Source: Chamaecrista fasciculata
Lineage: Eukaryota; Streptophyta; Magnoliopsida; Fabales; Fabaceae
Assembly (NCBI GenBank): GCA_003254925.1
Contig: QANZ01026479.1
Span: 8,968 to 72,967 of the forward strand
Reading direction: 5' to 3'
DNA length: 64,000 nt
Shown here: positions 41,369-53,196 of the stretch, one piece after another
Numbering within the stretch: position 1 is the first letter of the stretch
Layout of the letters: the number at the start of each line of letters is the position of its first letter
Notes under the pieces: generated by a model
The model's database searches: none
The model's input: the letters and a program-made list of their open reading frames with translations, nothing else
Told to the model about the DNA's origin: nothing
Position numbers and translations under genes: made by a program

Positions 41369-41587
41369 TGTTATAAATAATTATGTTTGTGAATATCCAC
41401 ATTTGTCTTTTGGTATTCTCTATGCATAGAAGTTTGAGTTTTCCTTTTACTTTCTCTATGTACATGAATATAACCTTATCCCTTCATTATGTACATTAAG
41501 TTGGTACATCTCCCTTATAGATCCTTTAGCCTATAAATAGAGGCTTTAGGTGTTGATGTAAAGGGGATGAAATGAGTTGAATGATAA
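41369..41587 (+). repeat. 3' LTR part, forward-oriented, abutting CLASP
   Basis: 219 bp matching the start of the 5' LTR with one mismatch, preceded by the polypurine tract CAAGGGGGAG. It carries the LTR TATA box and joins the leader of CLASP without any recognisable spacer. Confidence 0.85.
41532..41538 (+). promoter_or_regulatory. LTR TATA box upstream of CLASP
   Basis: TATAAATA in U3 context (CTATAAATAGAGGCTTTAGG) pointing toward CLASP, 500 bp before its start codon. A start about 30 bp downstream would give transcripts that read straight into the CLASP leader. Use by the host gene is inferred, not shown. Confidence 0.55.
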
Positions 41588-42032
41588 ATAATAATTTCTT
41601 ATTTCCATTGGTCATCTTCACCGCCAATCTAGCCTCCTTCTTTCTCTCTCTTCATCTTTTCTATCTCTGTCTCCGGCTGTTTCTCTTCCGGAACCTCCTT
41701 TGAATTTGAAGGCTCTGCTGAATTTCGCGGTACTATTTCCACTCAAACTCACTCTTTGTTTCTCTCTCTACATTTCCTTTTACCAGACGCACACACGCAC
41801 ACACACACACACACTGTGTCTCTTGGACTTTACTTAGACCGTGGTGAAATTTAACTCCGTGCAATTATCAACCCCTTTATCGTGTTTCTCTCTCTCTCAC
41901 TCTCTTTTTTGCTTTTGAATTTCTCAGTGTTGCACTTTCTCTGCGCTGAATTTGATAGGCAAAACCAATAGCGCTTTAACCAGATCTGAATCTGCTCGCT
42001 TCAGATCTCCAATCCCCTATATGAATTCAGCA
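41588..42032 (+). promoter_or_regulatory. 5' leader/promoter region of CLASP
   Basis: Pyrimidine-rich (TCTCT runs) with an (AC)n tract at 41787-41814, typical of a plant 5' UTR. An upstream frame of 40 codons starts at an ATG in the LTR (41581) and stops at 41701-41703; it would be present only in LTR-initiated transcripts. An in-frame ATG at 42021 precedes the chosen CLASP start by four codons. Confidence 0.6.
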
Positions 42033-45000
42033 ATGGAGGAAGCCCTGGAACTTGCTCGCACCAAGGATACCAAGGAGAGGATGGCCGGTGTGGAGCGCCT
42101 TCATCAACTCTTGGAAGCTTCCAGAAAGAGTCTCACTTCATCAGAAGTTACCTCCCTCGTCGATTGTTGCTTGGATCTCTTGAAGGACAACAACTTCCGG
42201 GTTTCTCAGGGTGCACTTCAAGCTTTGGCCTCCGCCGCCGTGCTCTCCGGCGAGCATTTCAAACTTCACTTCAATGCGCTTGTTCCCGCTGTCGTCGACC
42301 GCTTAGGGGATGCCAAACAGCCCGTTCGCGACGCTGCCAGAAGACTCTTGCTTACTCTCATGGAGGTACACCTCATTGATAACTGCATGTTTATAATTAT
42401 AATTGATTTTAGTTGAACTTCAAGTTTATGGTGAATCCTAGACTGGAGGAATTGGAAGGTGCCTATTGCCATTGAACATTTATATATGCATTCGATGGAT
42501 TGGCAAATACCTTCCCCCCACTCCCAAACTTTTTTTTAATATAAATTAGTTATCTCCAACAAGCAGGAATGTTAGGTTTGATCTTCATGCATCCTGGACT
42601 ACTTATGTATGTCCTCGTAGTTTTTATCTAAAAAATGTCCTTGTAGTAGTGAAGTTTATACTCCTCTGTAAGTCTAAAGATTTCATCAAAAGTAAGAAAG
42701 CGGGTGATGTCAAATCTTGCAAAGTAGAGAATCCCCGCAAAAGTAAAAAGGAAATGCTCACTCCTTCTATTTCTGTCATCTGGAATATCAGATGGCATGA
42801 CATGAGGTTAAAAAACTGGTGGGATGTTTTTTTTTTTTTAAAGTGAGAGTAGGAATATAACTTTGAGTGTATGGAAAGGAACCTCGGTGGCATGAAAACC
42901 CAAGCAATTACGCATTGAGGCTCTACTCCTTGATGTTTGGCTAATTTGTCTAGCCAATCTTTCAACCTGCCAAAATGTTCGGGAGAATGAAGACTCTGAT
43001 GAGTGACAAGTGATGCGTGATACTATGATTGCTATTAGGTTAGCTATTTTTTAATGATTTTTAATAGATATTGTATGCTTTTTTTAATTTAATCTTAATT
43101 CTGACCTTAATCATAACTTCATAAGATCTATTCATCATCTGTCACGCTGCTATCACGTTGATGGTTATGCACACTATTAAGTGAACTTGTGTGCTAGTCA
43201 TTATATCAAACATGACCTATGGATAAAGATAGGCCTATAGAAAGTTGACATAGAAGCTGTTAGAGTATATTGTTGCTGACTGTGTTATACTTGGCTTATT
43301 TCTATATCTGTTTGCTGGCATGAAGAAGTGATTTATCACCAAATAAGTGGACTTGGCAACTAGATATGATCATAAGATTTTCAATAGAAAAAATTATATG
43401 ACCTGTTTGTTGCTTGAGTGTTTCTCTAGAGTCCAGATTTACTACTTTTCTTGTTTTCTTAACTTTTCACTTCAGTAATTTCTTTACTGTTGAGGATAGA
43501 GAAAGTAGTGAGCTTCAGTCTTTCTAGTTTTTTTTTATTTTTTTTATATGGTTTTGGTTCATTTTCCATCAAGGTAAGATAGGGGAGTTTCAAATCATGA
43601 TTATAATGCTGTTTTTCTTGCAAATCTTCTTTTCAGTACCTTACTCATTCTCCTAATTCAGAGACATTTCTTCTTGATAAGCCACTCTAAAGGTTCTTCT
43701 AATTACATCTTTTGTTTTTCCGGAAATAGTCAATAGGATTAACACAAATGAAGTGTTGTGGATTGCAGATCCCATGGCGCCTTTGCATGTGTACAATATG
43801 TAGAGCTGATTTTGAAACTCTGTTTTATATATTTCTATGTGTATTTTTGGTGAAACTTTGAGTTTCTAGTACAGTAGTACTTTGAAGCAGTTACTTCTAA
43901 TTCATTTTGATACTTTGGTAATGAAGAGAATACAATATTATGGCAATGTGCAGCTTCTGGGTAGAGCTCTTATGTTATGGCTTTCTTCTTTATTTCTAGA
44001 ATATAGATTGGTCAACTTCACCACATGATGAGCTATTCAGGTCTTTTTGCATTATTTTCTTTGATAGGTTTTCTTATTAATTTTCATTTGAGGATAGCTT
44101 ATCTTCGATCAGTTTGTATTTTTTTATTTTCTCACTATAATAAAATTTCTTTTATCTTATCAAGAACAAAAACCCAATGGAGATATGTTAATTGAAATGC
44201 ACATCACTAATTTACTTGCTGGAATTTTTGTTTTGGTGAGCTATTTATTTTATACTCTGCAGGTTTCTTCTCCTACAATAATTGTTGAAAGAGCGGGGTC
44301 CTTTGCTTGGACACATAAAAGCTGGAGAGTTAGAGAGGAGTTTGCACGTACTGTCACATCAGCAATTAGTCTATTTTCATCTACGGAGCTTACCCTTCAA
44401 CGGGCTATTCTTCCTCCAGTATGTTCATTGGGTTTTACAAACAATCATCACATGGCTTCAGCATAGTTAAATGTTTTAGGATGTGGTAATAACTCTTTCC
44501 AATTTATGTTGTCAGATTTTACAGTTGCTGCATGATCCAAATCCCGGTGTTAGGGAGGCAGCTATTTTGTGCATTGAGGTCAGTATAACATATCTTTAGT
44601 CTTATTTGATTATAGATCCTCACTAAAGGACCGGTTGTATTATTAACTGTGTGACAGTTAGCTGACAAATTTGGATTTAGAGAATTGTTCTTTGCTTTAG
44701 AATGCACTCATACCTATGAAGATTGAAGCATAAAATAATGGCAATGGGCCTTTAAGAGGTTGTGATATTATGTTGGAATTATGCTTAATCTAATTTGAGA
44801 ATCCAAAGGTGATCTAGTTCCTTTAGTGTCTGAAAATGTTTTATTTTCATGCAACTTTTTCAATCATGCAATATGAATTTGTAATTGAATAACTGGAGTT
44901 ATTGATCATGATACTATGGGGAAAGCTTGATTTAATGATTTATTCATACCTGAAATAGTTTCTTCCAAATTTTACATGATTGGTGGTTATTAATTAACAT

Positions 45001-45504
45001 GGTCTGTTTTCAGGAGATGTATGCTCAGGCTGGTCCTCAATTTCGTGATGAACTTCAGCGCCACAATCTTCCCTCGTCTCTGGTAAATATTGATGAAATA
45101 GTTACTTAATTGGTTTCATTGTTACTTAACAGGCTCAACGTTAGTGCTACGTTTTGGATTTTGTGGTTCTTTTTTTATTTTATTATGTCAATGAGATTTG
45201 ATTATTAGAAATTTTATGCATTACATGGTTTTAGGTTAAAGATATTAATGCCAGGCTGGAGGGCATTCAACCAAAAGTTCGCTCTTCAGATGGTGTTGCA
45301 AGTGGTTTTATCACTGGCGAAATTAGGCATTTGAGTGTAAATCCAAAGAAAGGCAGTCCAAAGGCTAAAAGTTCGTCAAGGGAGACATCTCTCTTTGGAG
45401 GTTAGAATGTGTGCAATTTTGGAATGTTAATCCTATTCTAAGCTAGTATGATTAATGCAAATTTTTGGGTAGGTTTTTCTTTTCTCTCTTTGTATTTTGC
45501 AGCT

Positions 45505-45553
<49 letters not shown>

Positions 45554-45570
45554 TCACTCACTCACTCTCA

Positions 45571-45602
<32 letters not shown>

Positions 45603-48600
45603 TAAACATACATACACTCACTTTTGTCTTTAATTGCTTTATGATTTGAGTTCTGTTCTGTTAACATTCTGTACTGGAGTAGAAGAATGTTATTCCTATG
45701 TTAGTTCAACTATTTGTGTTCTTACGCATGTCTTGGTCATTACAGACATTTTTTTTCTTCCAAATTGTAAGCAGGAGAAGGTGATCTCACAGAGAAACCC
45801 ATTGAGCCTGTTAAAGTATACTCAGAGAAGGAGTTAATCAGGGAAGTTGAAAAGATTATATCTACTCTTGTACCAGAAAAGGACTGGTCAATCCGTATTG
45901 CTGCCATGCAGAGAGTTGAAGGTCTTGTTTTGGGAGGTTCGTGTTCCTCATCTGAAGTGGTGTACCAAATTATATATGCTCATATGAATTTTTTGGAGTT
46001 CACTCATATTTGGTTTAATAGAATCAACTTTTTTAGATGTTGTAAGGGTATTTTAAATCTAATAGGGCCAGGTGATTTTTCATTGTAGAATATCTGAAAT
46101 AATGATGCGAAGGATTTAATGCTGTTATTTAAATACCCAAGTCTTGGTGCCTGAATTCGGGCAATAAAGAATTATGGAATTAAAAATAGGTCTTTGATGA
46201 ATTATGTGAAAGGGGAAAATATATACTGGCAAGGCTGTACATGATAGCCATTTAGTGCCAACCTTAAACAGTCTCAATTTTATGATAAATGGGCTTCTTT
46301 GGCAGTCAAAACCAATAATTTTACTGTTCAAACATCAAAGTGAACATTTATGTAGTTCTTTTCGCTGCTGTTCTTTCCTTTTACTTTTATAATTCCTTGT
46401 CTTTTAATTATTTAAGGAGGTACGCTTTACATTTTCATTGTTTTTGTAGTTTTAATTGGGATTTTGAAATGTGTACCATTAGGTGCGACTGACTATCCAT
46501 GTTTTCGGGGAGTGTTGAAGCAACTTGTTGGTCCTTTAAGCACACAACTGTCTGATCGAAGATCTAGCATTGTGAAGCAGGTTCTCTAACTTTTTCTTTC
46601 TTCTCCATTTGCCCCTCTACTCTTTTTACTCTCCCTGTTTGCTTAACATGTATAAATGCTTCCATCCTCAAGATAGCCTATTTTACATTAAAAAAAAATT
46701 TATCCCTTTTTAAATGTGAATAAAAATGAAGAGGAAGTAGAATAATAAGAAAAATCTAAGAATATTTTTTTTTTGGTTGTAGTTTCTTTCTCTTCTATAT
46801 GTTTATGTCTGTCAATTTTTTGTTATTACTCACATCATAAACCATTTTGTCTTTTCCTTTTATTGTGGTGGTTTTGCTTTAGGCTTGCCATCTATTATGC
46901 TTTTTGTCAAAGGAACTCTTGGGAGATTTTGAACCTTGTGCGGAAATGTTCATACCAGTAAGTGGAACTTCTTATCTTTGACTTATAATTGCGATGTTTC
47001 AAAATCTTAACTAATTTTTCACATGGTAATCAGGTCCTTTTCAAGCTGGTTGTGATCACTGTACTTGTAATTGCAGAGTCTGCAGATAATTGCATAAAAA
47101 CGGTAATTTAATCTGCTTATGTAATCTTATTCAGCTTTCTTCCCCCTTGCTCTATGTTATTTTCAACTTTTCTCTCTACTTCCTAGATGCTGCGTAATTG
47201 CAAAGTTCCTCGTGTTCTTCCTCGTATAGCTGATTGTGCAAAAAACGACCGGAATGCTGTACTTCGTGCAAGGTATGAATTGTATTCAATCTGAAATTGA
47301 TATGTGAGAGTTTTGGTATTCATTGTTTCCCCCCTTTTTTGAGTATTGTAGGTGTTGTGAATATGCTCTTTTGATACTAGAACATTGGCCTGATGCTCCA
47401 GAAATACAGCGATCAGCTGATTTATATGAGGATATGATAAGGTGTTGTGTTTCAGATGCGATGAGTGAGGTAGACTTAATAGTTTTAGGCTGCTTGATGT
47501 AATATATAAATATGAATCATGCATCATGTTTGTCAACTTTGACTTCTTTCACGATGCCTTGCCACTCATTTTGAAGTTATTAAGAATTTACCTGAAGCTT
47601 TTATTCCATGAGTTCAGTAGTTGTGTGATGTTTCTTTTATTTTATTCAGTTTCATTTCTTTTTCCCTTCTATATGCTCCTAGCTAGACTTAATGAAAGTG
47701 GCTGTTGTGAAAGAGAATAGCTGGTAGATTCCTAGCAATTTAAGTTGTGGGGAGTGAAGTGACTTGCTTTGCATTTTACTAAGCATTAGCAAAATTCTTG
47801 TAATATCTACTACATGATGAAATCCAAAATTGGTACTGAAGTTTGAAAATCCATGAGCTATTTTATTAATTTTCATAGGTTAGTGTTGTGTCAATGTGCA
47901 TCATTGTGTTTTTAAAATAAATGAGATTTTGAAATGATGTAGGACAGGATAGAGTTTAGGGTTAGGGTTCATGAAGGTTAAGTAAGGGTAGAAATTGTTG
48001 GACTAAGGGGTTATTGTATGTAGGTAAAACCGCAAAAGCAAGAGTGATTTTGAAGCAATAAGATGTGGTTTAAGGGATGATTAGTGGCTGGTACTATCTA
48101 AATATAGGTAATTTAAATGCATCTGACTGATATCGCTATTCCAACAACTTGCATGTGTGATGTATCCGTTATTCTTTTACTTGATTTTCACTTTTGTTTT
48201 TCAAAAGAATATCTACGGGTTTAAAGAAGGGCGGTATTTGACATGACTATTTTATTCATTGTTTCATTGTACAGTAATGGTTAATGAGATGTTTGAAAGG
48301 CTTTTGCAAAACGTAGTTCGGGTAACTTTATGAATTATGAATATACATTTTTTTCAAAGAACATTTTCCTTCTGTTGATCAAATTTTATTGTTCTTGAAG
48401 ATAAAAAATTCAGCATATTTATTAATGCTACACTATTCAAATCTGACCACAACATAAGTAGCAAGTGAATGTAAATGAAAATGACTATAGCATGACTCTT
48501 GGTAGGTACGATCGACTGCACGGATGTGTTACAGAATGTTTGCAAAGACCTGGCCAGAGCGTTCTCGTCGCCTGTTCGCCTCCTTTGACCCAGTTATTCA

Positions 48601-51600
48601 AAGGGTATGTGCCTGTGATCTCATGTGCTATTCTACTTTTATTAGTGCTTTAAGTTATGTTTTAACATGCTCACTTGCAGTTAATCAATGAAGAGGATGG
48701 AGGAATACACAGGCGGCATGCTTCACCTTCCATCCGTGATAGAGGTGCACCGGCATTAAGTAGTCAAGCATGTGTTCCCTCAAATCTTCCTGGATATGGA
48801 ACTTCTGCTATTGTTGCAATGGACAGGAGTTCAAGTTTATCATCAGGGGCTTCTGTCTCCTCTGGTTCTTTCATTTCTCAAGCAAAGTCAGCTGGTAGAG
48901 GTACAGAGCGTAGTTTAGAAAGTGTGTTGCATGCGAGCAAACAGAAGGTCACTGCTATTGAAAGCATGCTTAGAGGTTTGGATTTGTCTGATAGACATTC
49001 ATCTGCTCTTCGCTCATCAAGTTTGGATCTAGGTACCAGATGAGTTTATCTAGTAGATACTTTACTTTCTGTACCACAGTCCTATACTTTTTGTCATTGA
49101 ATGGTTAATGTTACTTATTGTTTAACTATATGTGAGCGGCTAAATTTGTCTTTTATTGACCCTAGTGCAGGAGTTGACCCTCCATCATCTCGTGATCCAC
49201 CATTCCCTGCTGCTGCCCCAGCATCTACTCACCTGACAAACTCTTTAACTACAGAATCAACTACCTCTGGTGTCAATAAAGGTAGTAATCGGAATGGTGG
49301 TTTGGGTTTATCTGATATAATCAGCCAAATTCAAGCTTCTAAAGATTCTAGTAAGTTATCATATCATAGTAATATTGCTGTGGATCCTTTATCAGCACAT
49401 TCATCATACACAAGTAAAAGGGCTTCTGAAAGACTACAAGAAAGAAGTTTTGTTGATGACAACAATGACATTAGGGAGGCTAGGCGCTATACAAACCCCC
49501 ACATTGATAGGCAGTATATAGAAGCATCTTATAGAGATGTAAACTTTCGGGATTCACAAAATAGTCATGTTCCTAATTTCCAGAGGCCATTGTTGAGGAA
49601 GAATGTAACTGGGCGTATGTCTGCTGGGAGGAGGAGTTTTGATGATAGCCAACTATCTCTTGGAGAGTCGTCCAGTTATGCAGTTGGACCAGCATCTCTT
49701 CATGAAGCACTGAGTGAAGGACTTAGTTCGGGTTCTGACTGGTCTGCCAGGGTTGCTGCTTTTAACTATTTACACTCTTTGTTGCAGCAAGGTCCTAAAG
49801 GAATTCAAGAAGTAGTCCAGAATTTTGAGAAGGTAATGAAGCTCTTTTTTCAACACTTGGATGATCCCCACCATAAAGTTGCACAAGCTGCTCTTTCAAC
49901 ACTTGCAGATATTATTCCAGCATGCCGAAAACCGTTTGAGAGTTACATGGAAAGAATCCTACCCCATGTGTTTTCTCGGTTAATTGACCCCAAAGAGGTT
50001 GTTAGGCAACCATGCTCAACAACTTTGGAAGTTGTTAGCAAAACTTATAGTGTAGATGCTCTTTTACCTGCATTACTCCGCTCACTGGACGAACAGAGGT
50101 CTCCAAAAGCGAAATTGGCTGTTATTGAGTTTGCAATCAGCTCCTTTAACAAGCATGCAATGAATCCTGAAGGTGCTGCTAATACTGGCATCCTGAAATT
50201 ATGGCTTGCCAAGTTAGCACCATTAGTTCATGACAAAAATACAAAGCTTAAAGAAGCAGCAATTACATGCATTATATCTGTGTATTCTCACTTTGATTCT
50301 GCTGCAGTTCTGAATTTTATTCTTAGTTTGTCAGTTGAAGAGCAAAATGTGTTGAGACGAGCCCTTAAACAGTACACTCCTCGCATCGAAGTGGACTTGG
50401 TGAACTATCTACAGAACAAAAAAGACAGGCAGCGTTCTAAGTCTTCCTATGATCCATCGGATGTTGTAGGAACATCCTCTGAAGAGGGGTATGTTGGTGT
50501 GTCTAGGAAAGCTCAATACCTTGGAAGATATTCTGCTGGTTCCATTGATAGTGACAGTGGTAGGAAGTGGAGTTCCCATGATTCCACTCTTGTTAAAGCC
50601 AGTCTTGGCCAAGCAGCTTCTGATGAAGCACAGGAATATTTGCATCAGAATATTGAGACTGATTCTAATAATGGTATTCTTGGTTCAAAAACGAGGGATC
50701 TATCTTACACATTCAATACATTGAGCCAAAGCTCTCAAACTAGTCTACTGGGGCAGGCAGATAGTAGTGTCAACTTTGATGGTCTTTCAACTCCTCGTCT
50801 GGATGTTAATGGTCTGATGTCTTTAGAACATTCAAATATTGCTGATGGCATGGAACATGAAAAGGAACATCCTTCTGAATTGGATCTTAATCTTCACTTA
50901 GCTGAAGCTTTGAAGATTAACTCCTTGACAGATTCAGGACCCAGCATTCCTCAAATTCTTCATCTGGTGAGTTATGCAGTTTGCTGAGAAATGGTTTTCT
51001 TGTAATTATTTCTTTAGTTTTTTTAAAGGCTGAATAAGATAGAGAGATAGAGAGGTTACAATGAAGGTAGGTGAATATTATCCTATTCCAAGAATAACAA
51101 AAGATGCAGCTTAAAATAAAGCACTGAAATTAGTTGCCTTAAAAGAACTGTTTTAACCCATAAAGAGGCCAAGAACTTGGTTCTCTTTCCTATGAGAGAC
51201 TTAAACGGAAGCATTTTTCATTTTTTAAAAAAGAAACCTTAACTTGGAAAACACATTTCATTAAAGTTAAAACATCAGGAGACAGAGATTTGTAAGAGAT
51301 GATTCTTTAAGTTTCATCTGAATAGAGTTTTATTCTATATCATTTCACAATTGATAAGATGTAGCTGGTGTTCCCTAATAGATTTGCAGTGGAGGTGATG
51401 GAAGTTCTGTTTCGAGTAAGAAGACTGCACTTCAACAGTTGGTTGATGCTTCTATGGCAAATGATCTTTCTGTTTGGACTAAGGTATGTTTGGTGCGTTA
51501 CTGATTGTCTCTCCATCCCTCAATTTGTTTACTTGTCAATTATTCTTAAAAGTTGCAAACCTTCATTATGATTGTGTGAATTGGGTCTCTTATTGTTATA

Positions 51601-53196
51601 TTAATATTTTATATTAAATAGTCGATATGGCTGTGGTTTGGGTTATGTATTTGTATAGATAGTTGAAAAAAGAAAAAATCTTTAATCATGTTAGATTTGT
51701 TTGTCTTTCAGAGTTTGAGCAAAGCTTTATTTTATTTTTTTAAATTTTGGGGTCATCTGCTTGATTGAAAATCTAAGCCCTATATCTGCAGTGCTGATTG
51801 TTTGAATGCAATGAAAGATGAAAACATGATAGATAAATAATTTGTTAGTAATTAAAACATATCTATTGTATTATGTTATCCTTAGACAAGATTCTTGGAT
51901 TTATATGTACTTTAGATAATGATAGTTTCATGATGCACATGTCATGCAGTACTTCAATCAGATTTTGACAGCTGTGCTTGAGGTCTTGGATGATTCAGAT
52001 TCCTCAATCAGAGAGCTTTCTCTTTCACTAATCATTGAAATGCTAAAAAACCAGGTTCTTATTTCTTTTTGCCATTTTTCTTGGATTATGTCCTTGCTCA
52101 CTTGTATGTATATATTCATGGCATCTTTGGGTCCGTCTAATAGAAAATGGGATTTGTTATTTTCATTTTGATGTTTCCAGAAGGATGCTATGGAAGATTC
52201 AGTTGAAATTGTAATTGAGAAGCTGCTTCATGTTACAAGAGATATTGATCCCAAGGTAACCAAACCTATTCTTTTCTTCTTTTTTCCCATTATACGCACA
52301 CTATTTTCCTGTCTCAGTCTATTATATCCCTTGGTCAGGTCTCAAATGCAGCAGAACACTGCCTGAACATTGTTTTATCTCAGTATGATCCATTCAGATG
52401 TTTAAGTGTATGTCTTTCTTAATTTATCTTTGTAGCCCTCTTCTTTACTAGTGAAATATTTGATGGAGTGGAAGGGGGGTTGTTTTGGTATTTAAAGCTG
52501 ATTCTTCAGAATTCGGAAATTTTCAGGTTATTGTCCCTTTACTGGTTACTGAGGATGAGAAAACTCTTGTTACTTGCATCAATTGCTTGACAAAGGTAAT
52601 TAAATGACTTGAACAACCTTTTGTCTGTTTTGCTCCCTGTGATGTTTTTTTACCAACCTTGTTTTAAACTACTTTCAATTTTGAATATCTTGTGAAAATA
52701 GCCTTTATGTTTAAGAAAGTAGTGGGGCATGTTACTGCTGTCTTTATAAGCATTTTGTTTCTTGTGTAACTTGTTCTTTTATTCAGCTGGTGGGCCGACT
52801 CTCTCAAGAGGAATTGATGACTCAGTTACCTTCATTTCTCCCTGCGCTTTTTGAAGCTTTTGGAAACCAAAGTGCAGATGTTCGCAAGGTATGAAGGGTT
52901 TGTTTCGTGGGGCACTCAATATATGGAGCTTCACTTTATAGTTTATAGATATATACACACACAATCATTCATATACAAATATATTTTTGTTCTGTTTCAT
53001 CATTCTCATAACATCTTAATGGTTGGTGGTACAGACTGTTGTTTTCTGTTTAGTGGATATTTACATCATGCTCGGGAAGGCATTCCTACCATACTTGCAA
53101 GGGCTTAACAGCACACAGTTGAAGTTGGTAACCATTTACGCAAATCGGATTTCTCAGGCCAGGACAGGCATGACAATTGACGCCTCCCAAGACTAG
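42033..53196 (+). CDS. CLASP: CLASP, CLIP-associated microtubule-binding protein
   Basis: Twenty-one coding exons: 42033-42365, 44263-44418, 44516-44578, 45014-45082, 45235-45400, 45775-45936, 46483-46580, 46883-46957, 47034-47102, 47187-47272, 47352-47469, 48506-48604, 48681-49032, 49171-50966, 51382-51483, 51950-52054, 52181-52255, 52339-52407, 52527-52595, 52787-52888, 53035-53196; 1441 aa, matching the Arabidopsis length (about 1440). CLASP stabilises cortical microtubules, notably at cell edges, and in Arabidopsis links them to SNX1/PIN2 trafficking. HEAT/TOG repeats occupy the N-terminus (M-E-E-A-L-E-L-A start), the CLASP_N region (~280-500) and the C-terminal third. The large exon 14 (residues ~616-1214) holds a Ser/Arg-rich basic linker, R-P-L-L-R-K-N-V and the central TOG-like block. 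The C-terminus is I-Y-A-N-R-I-S-Q-A-R. The frame is intact throughout. The first intron is 1.9 kb. Confidence 0.95.
45512..45602 (+). repeat. Compound (CT)n-(CA)n-(GA)n microsatellite in CLASP intron 5
   Basis: About 18 CT units, a short interrupted CTCA stretch, ten or so CA units and eight GA units follow each other directly. It lies between exons 5 and 6 and does not touch coding sequence. Confidence 0.9.

Larger units (their letters stand above)
34325..41587 (+). mobile_element. Ty1/copia LTR retrotransposon, broken, with a nested MULE
   Basis: Recognised by a 5' LTR (34325-34635), a primer-binding-site region just after it (TTATCAGCACGAG, about 34639-34651), decayed integrase- and polymerase-type remnants of copia order, a polypurine tract (about 41360-41368) and a 3' LTR part (41369-41587). 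The interior has no long frame and is heavily decayed with many breaks; it also contains blocks of short tandem repeats and a Mutator-like element at 37649-39435. The shared 219 bp of the two LTRs differ at one position, which would mean a recent insertion by the usual LTR clock. An already decayed copy may have been moved in trans, or the LTRs homogenised by conversion. Read as a fossil. Confidence 0.85.

Noticed and set aside
50409-50645. Minus-strand frame inside CLASP exon 14
   Set aside because: Shadow of the long conserved coding exon; no motif.
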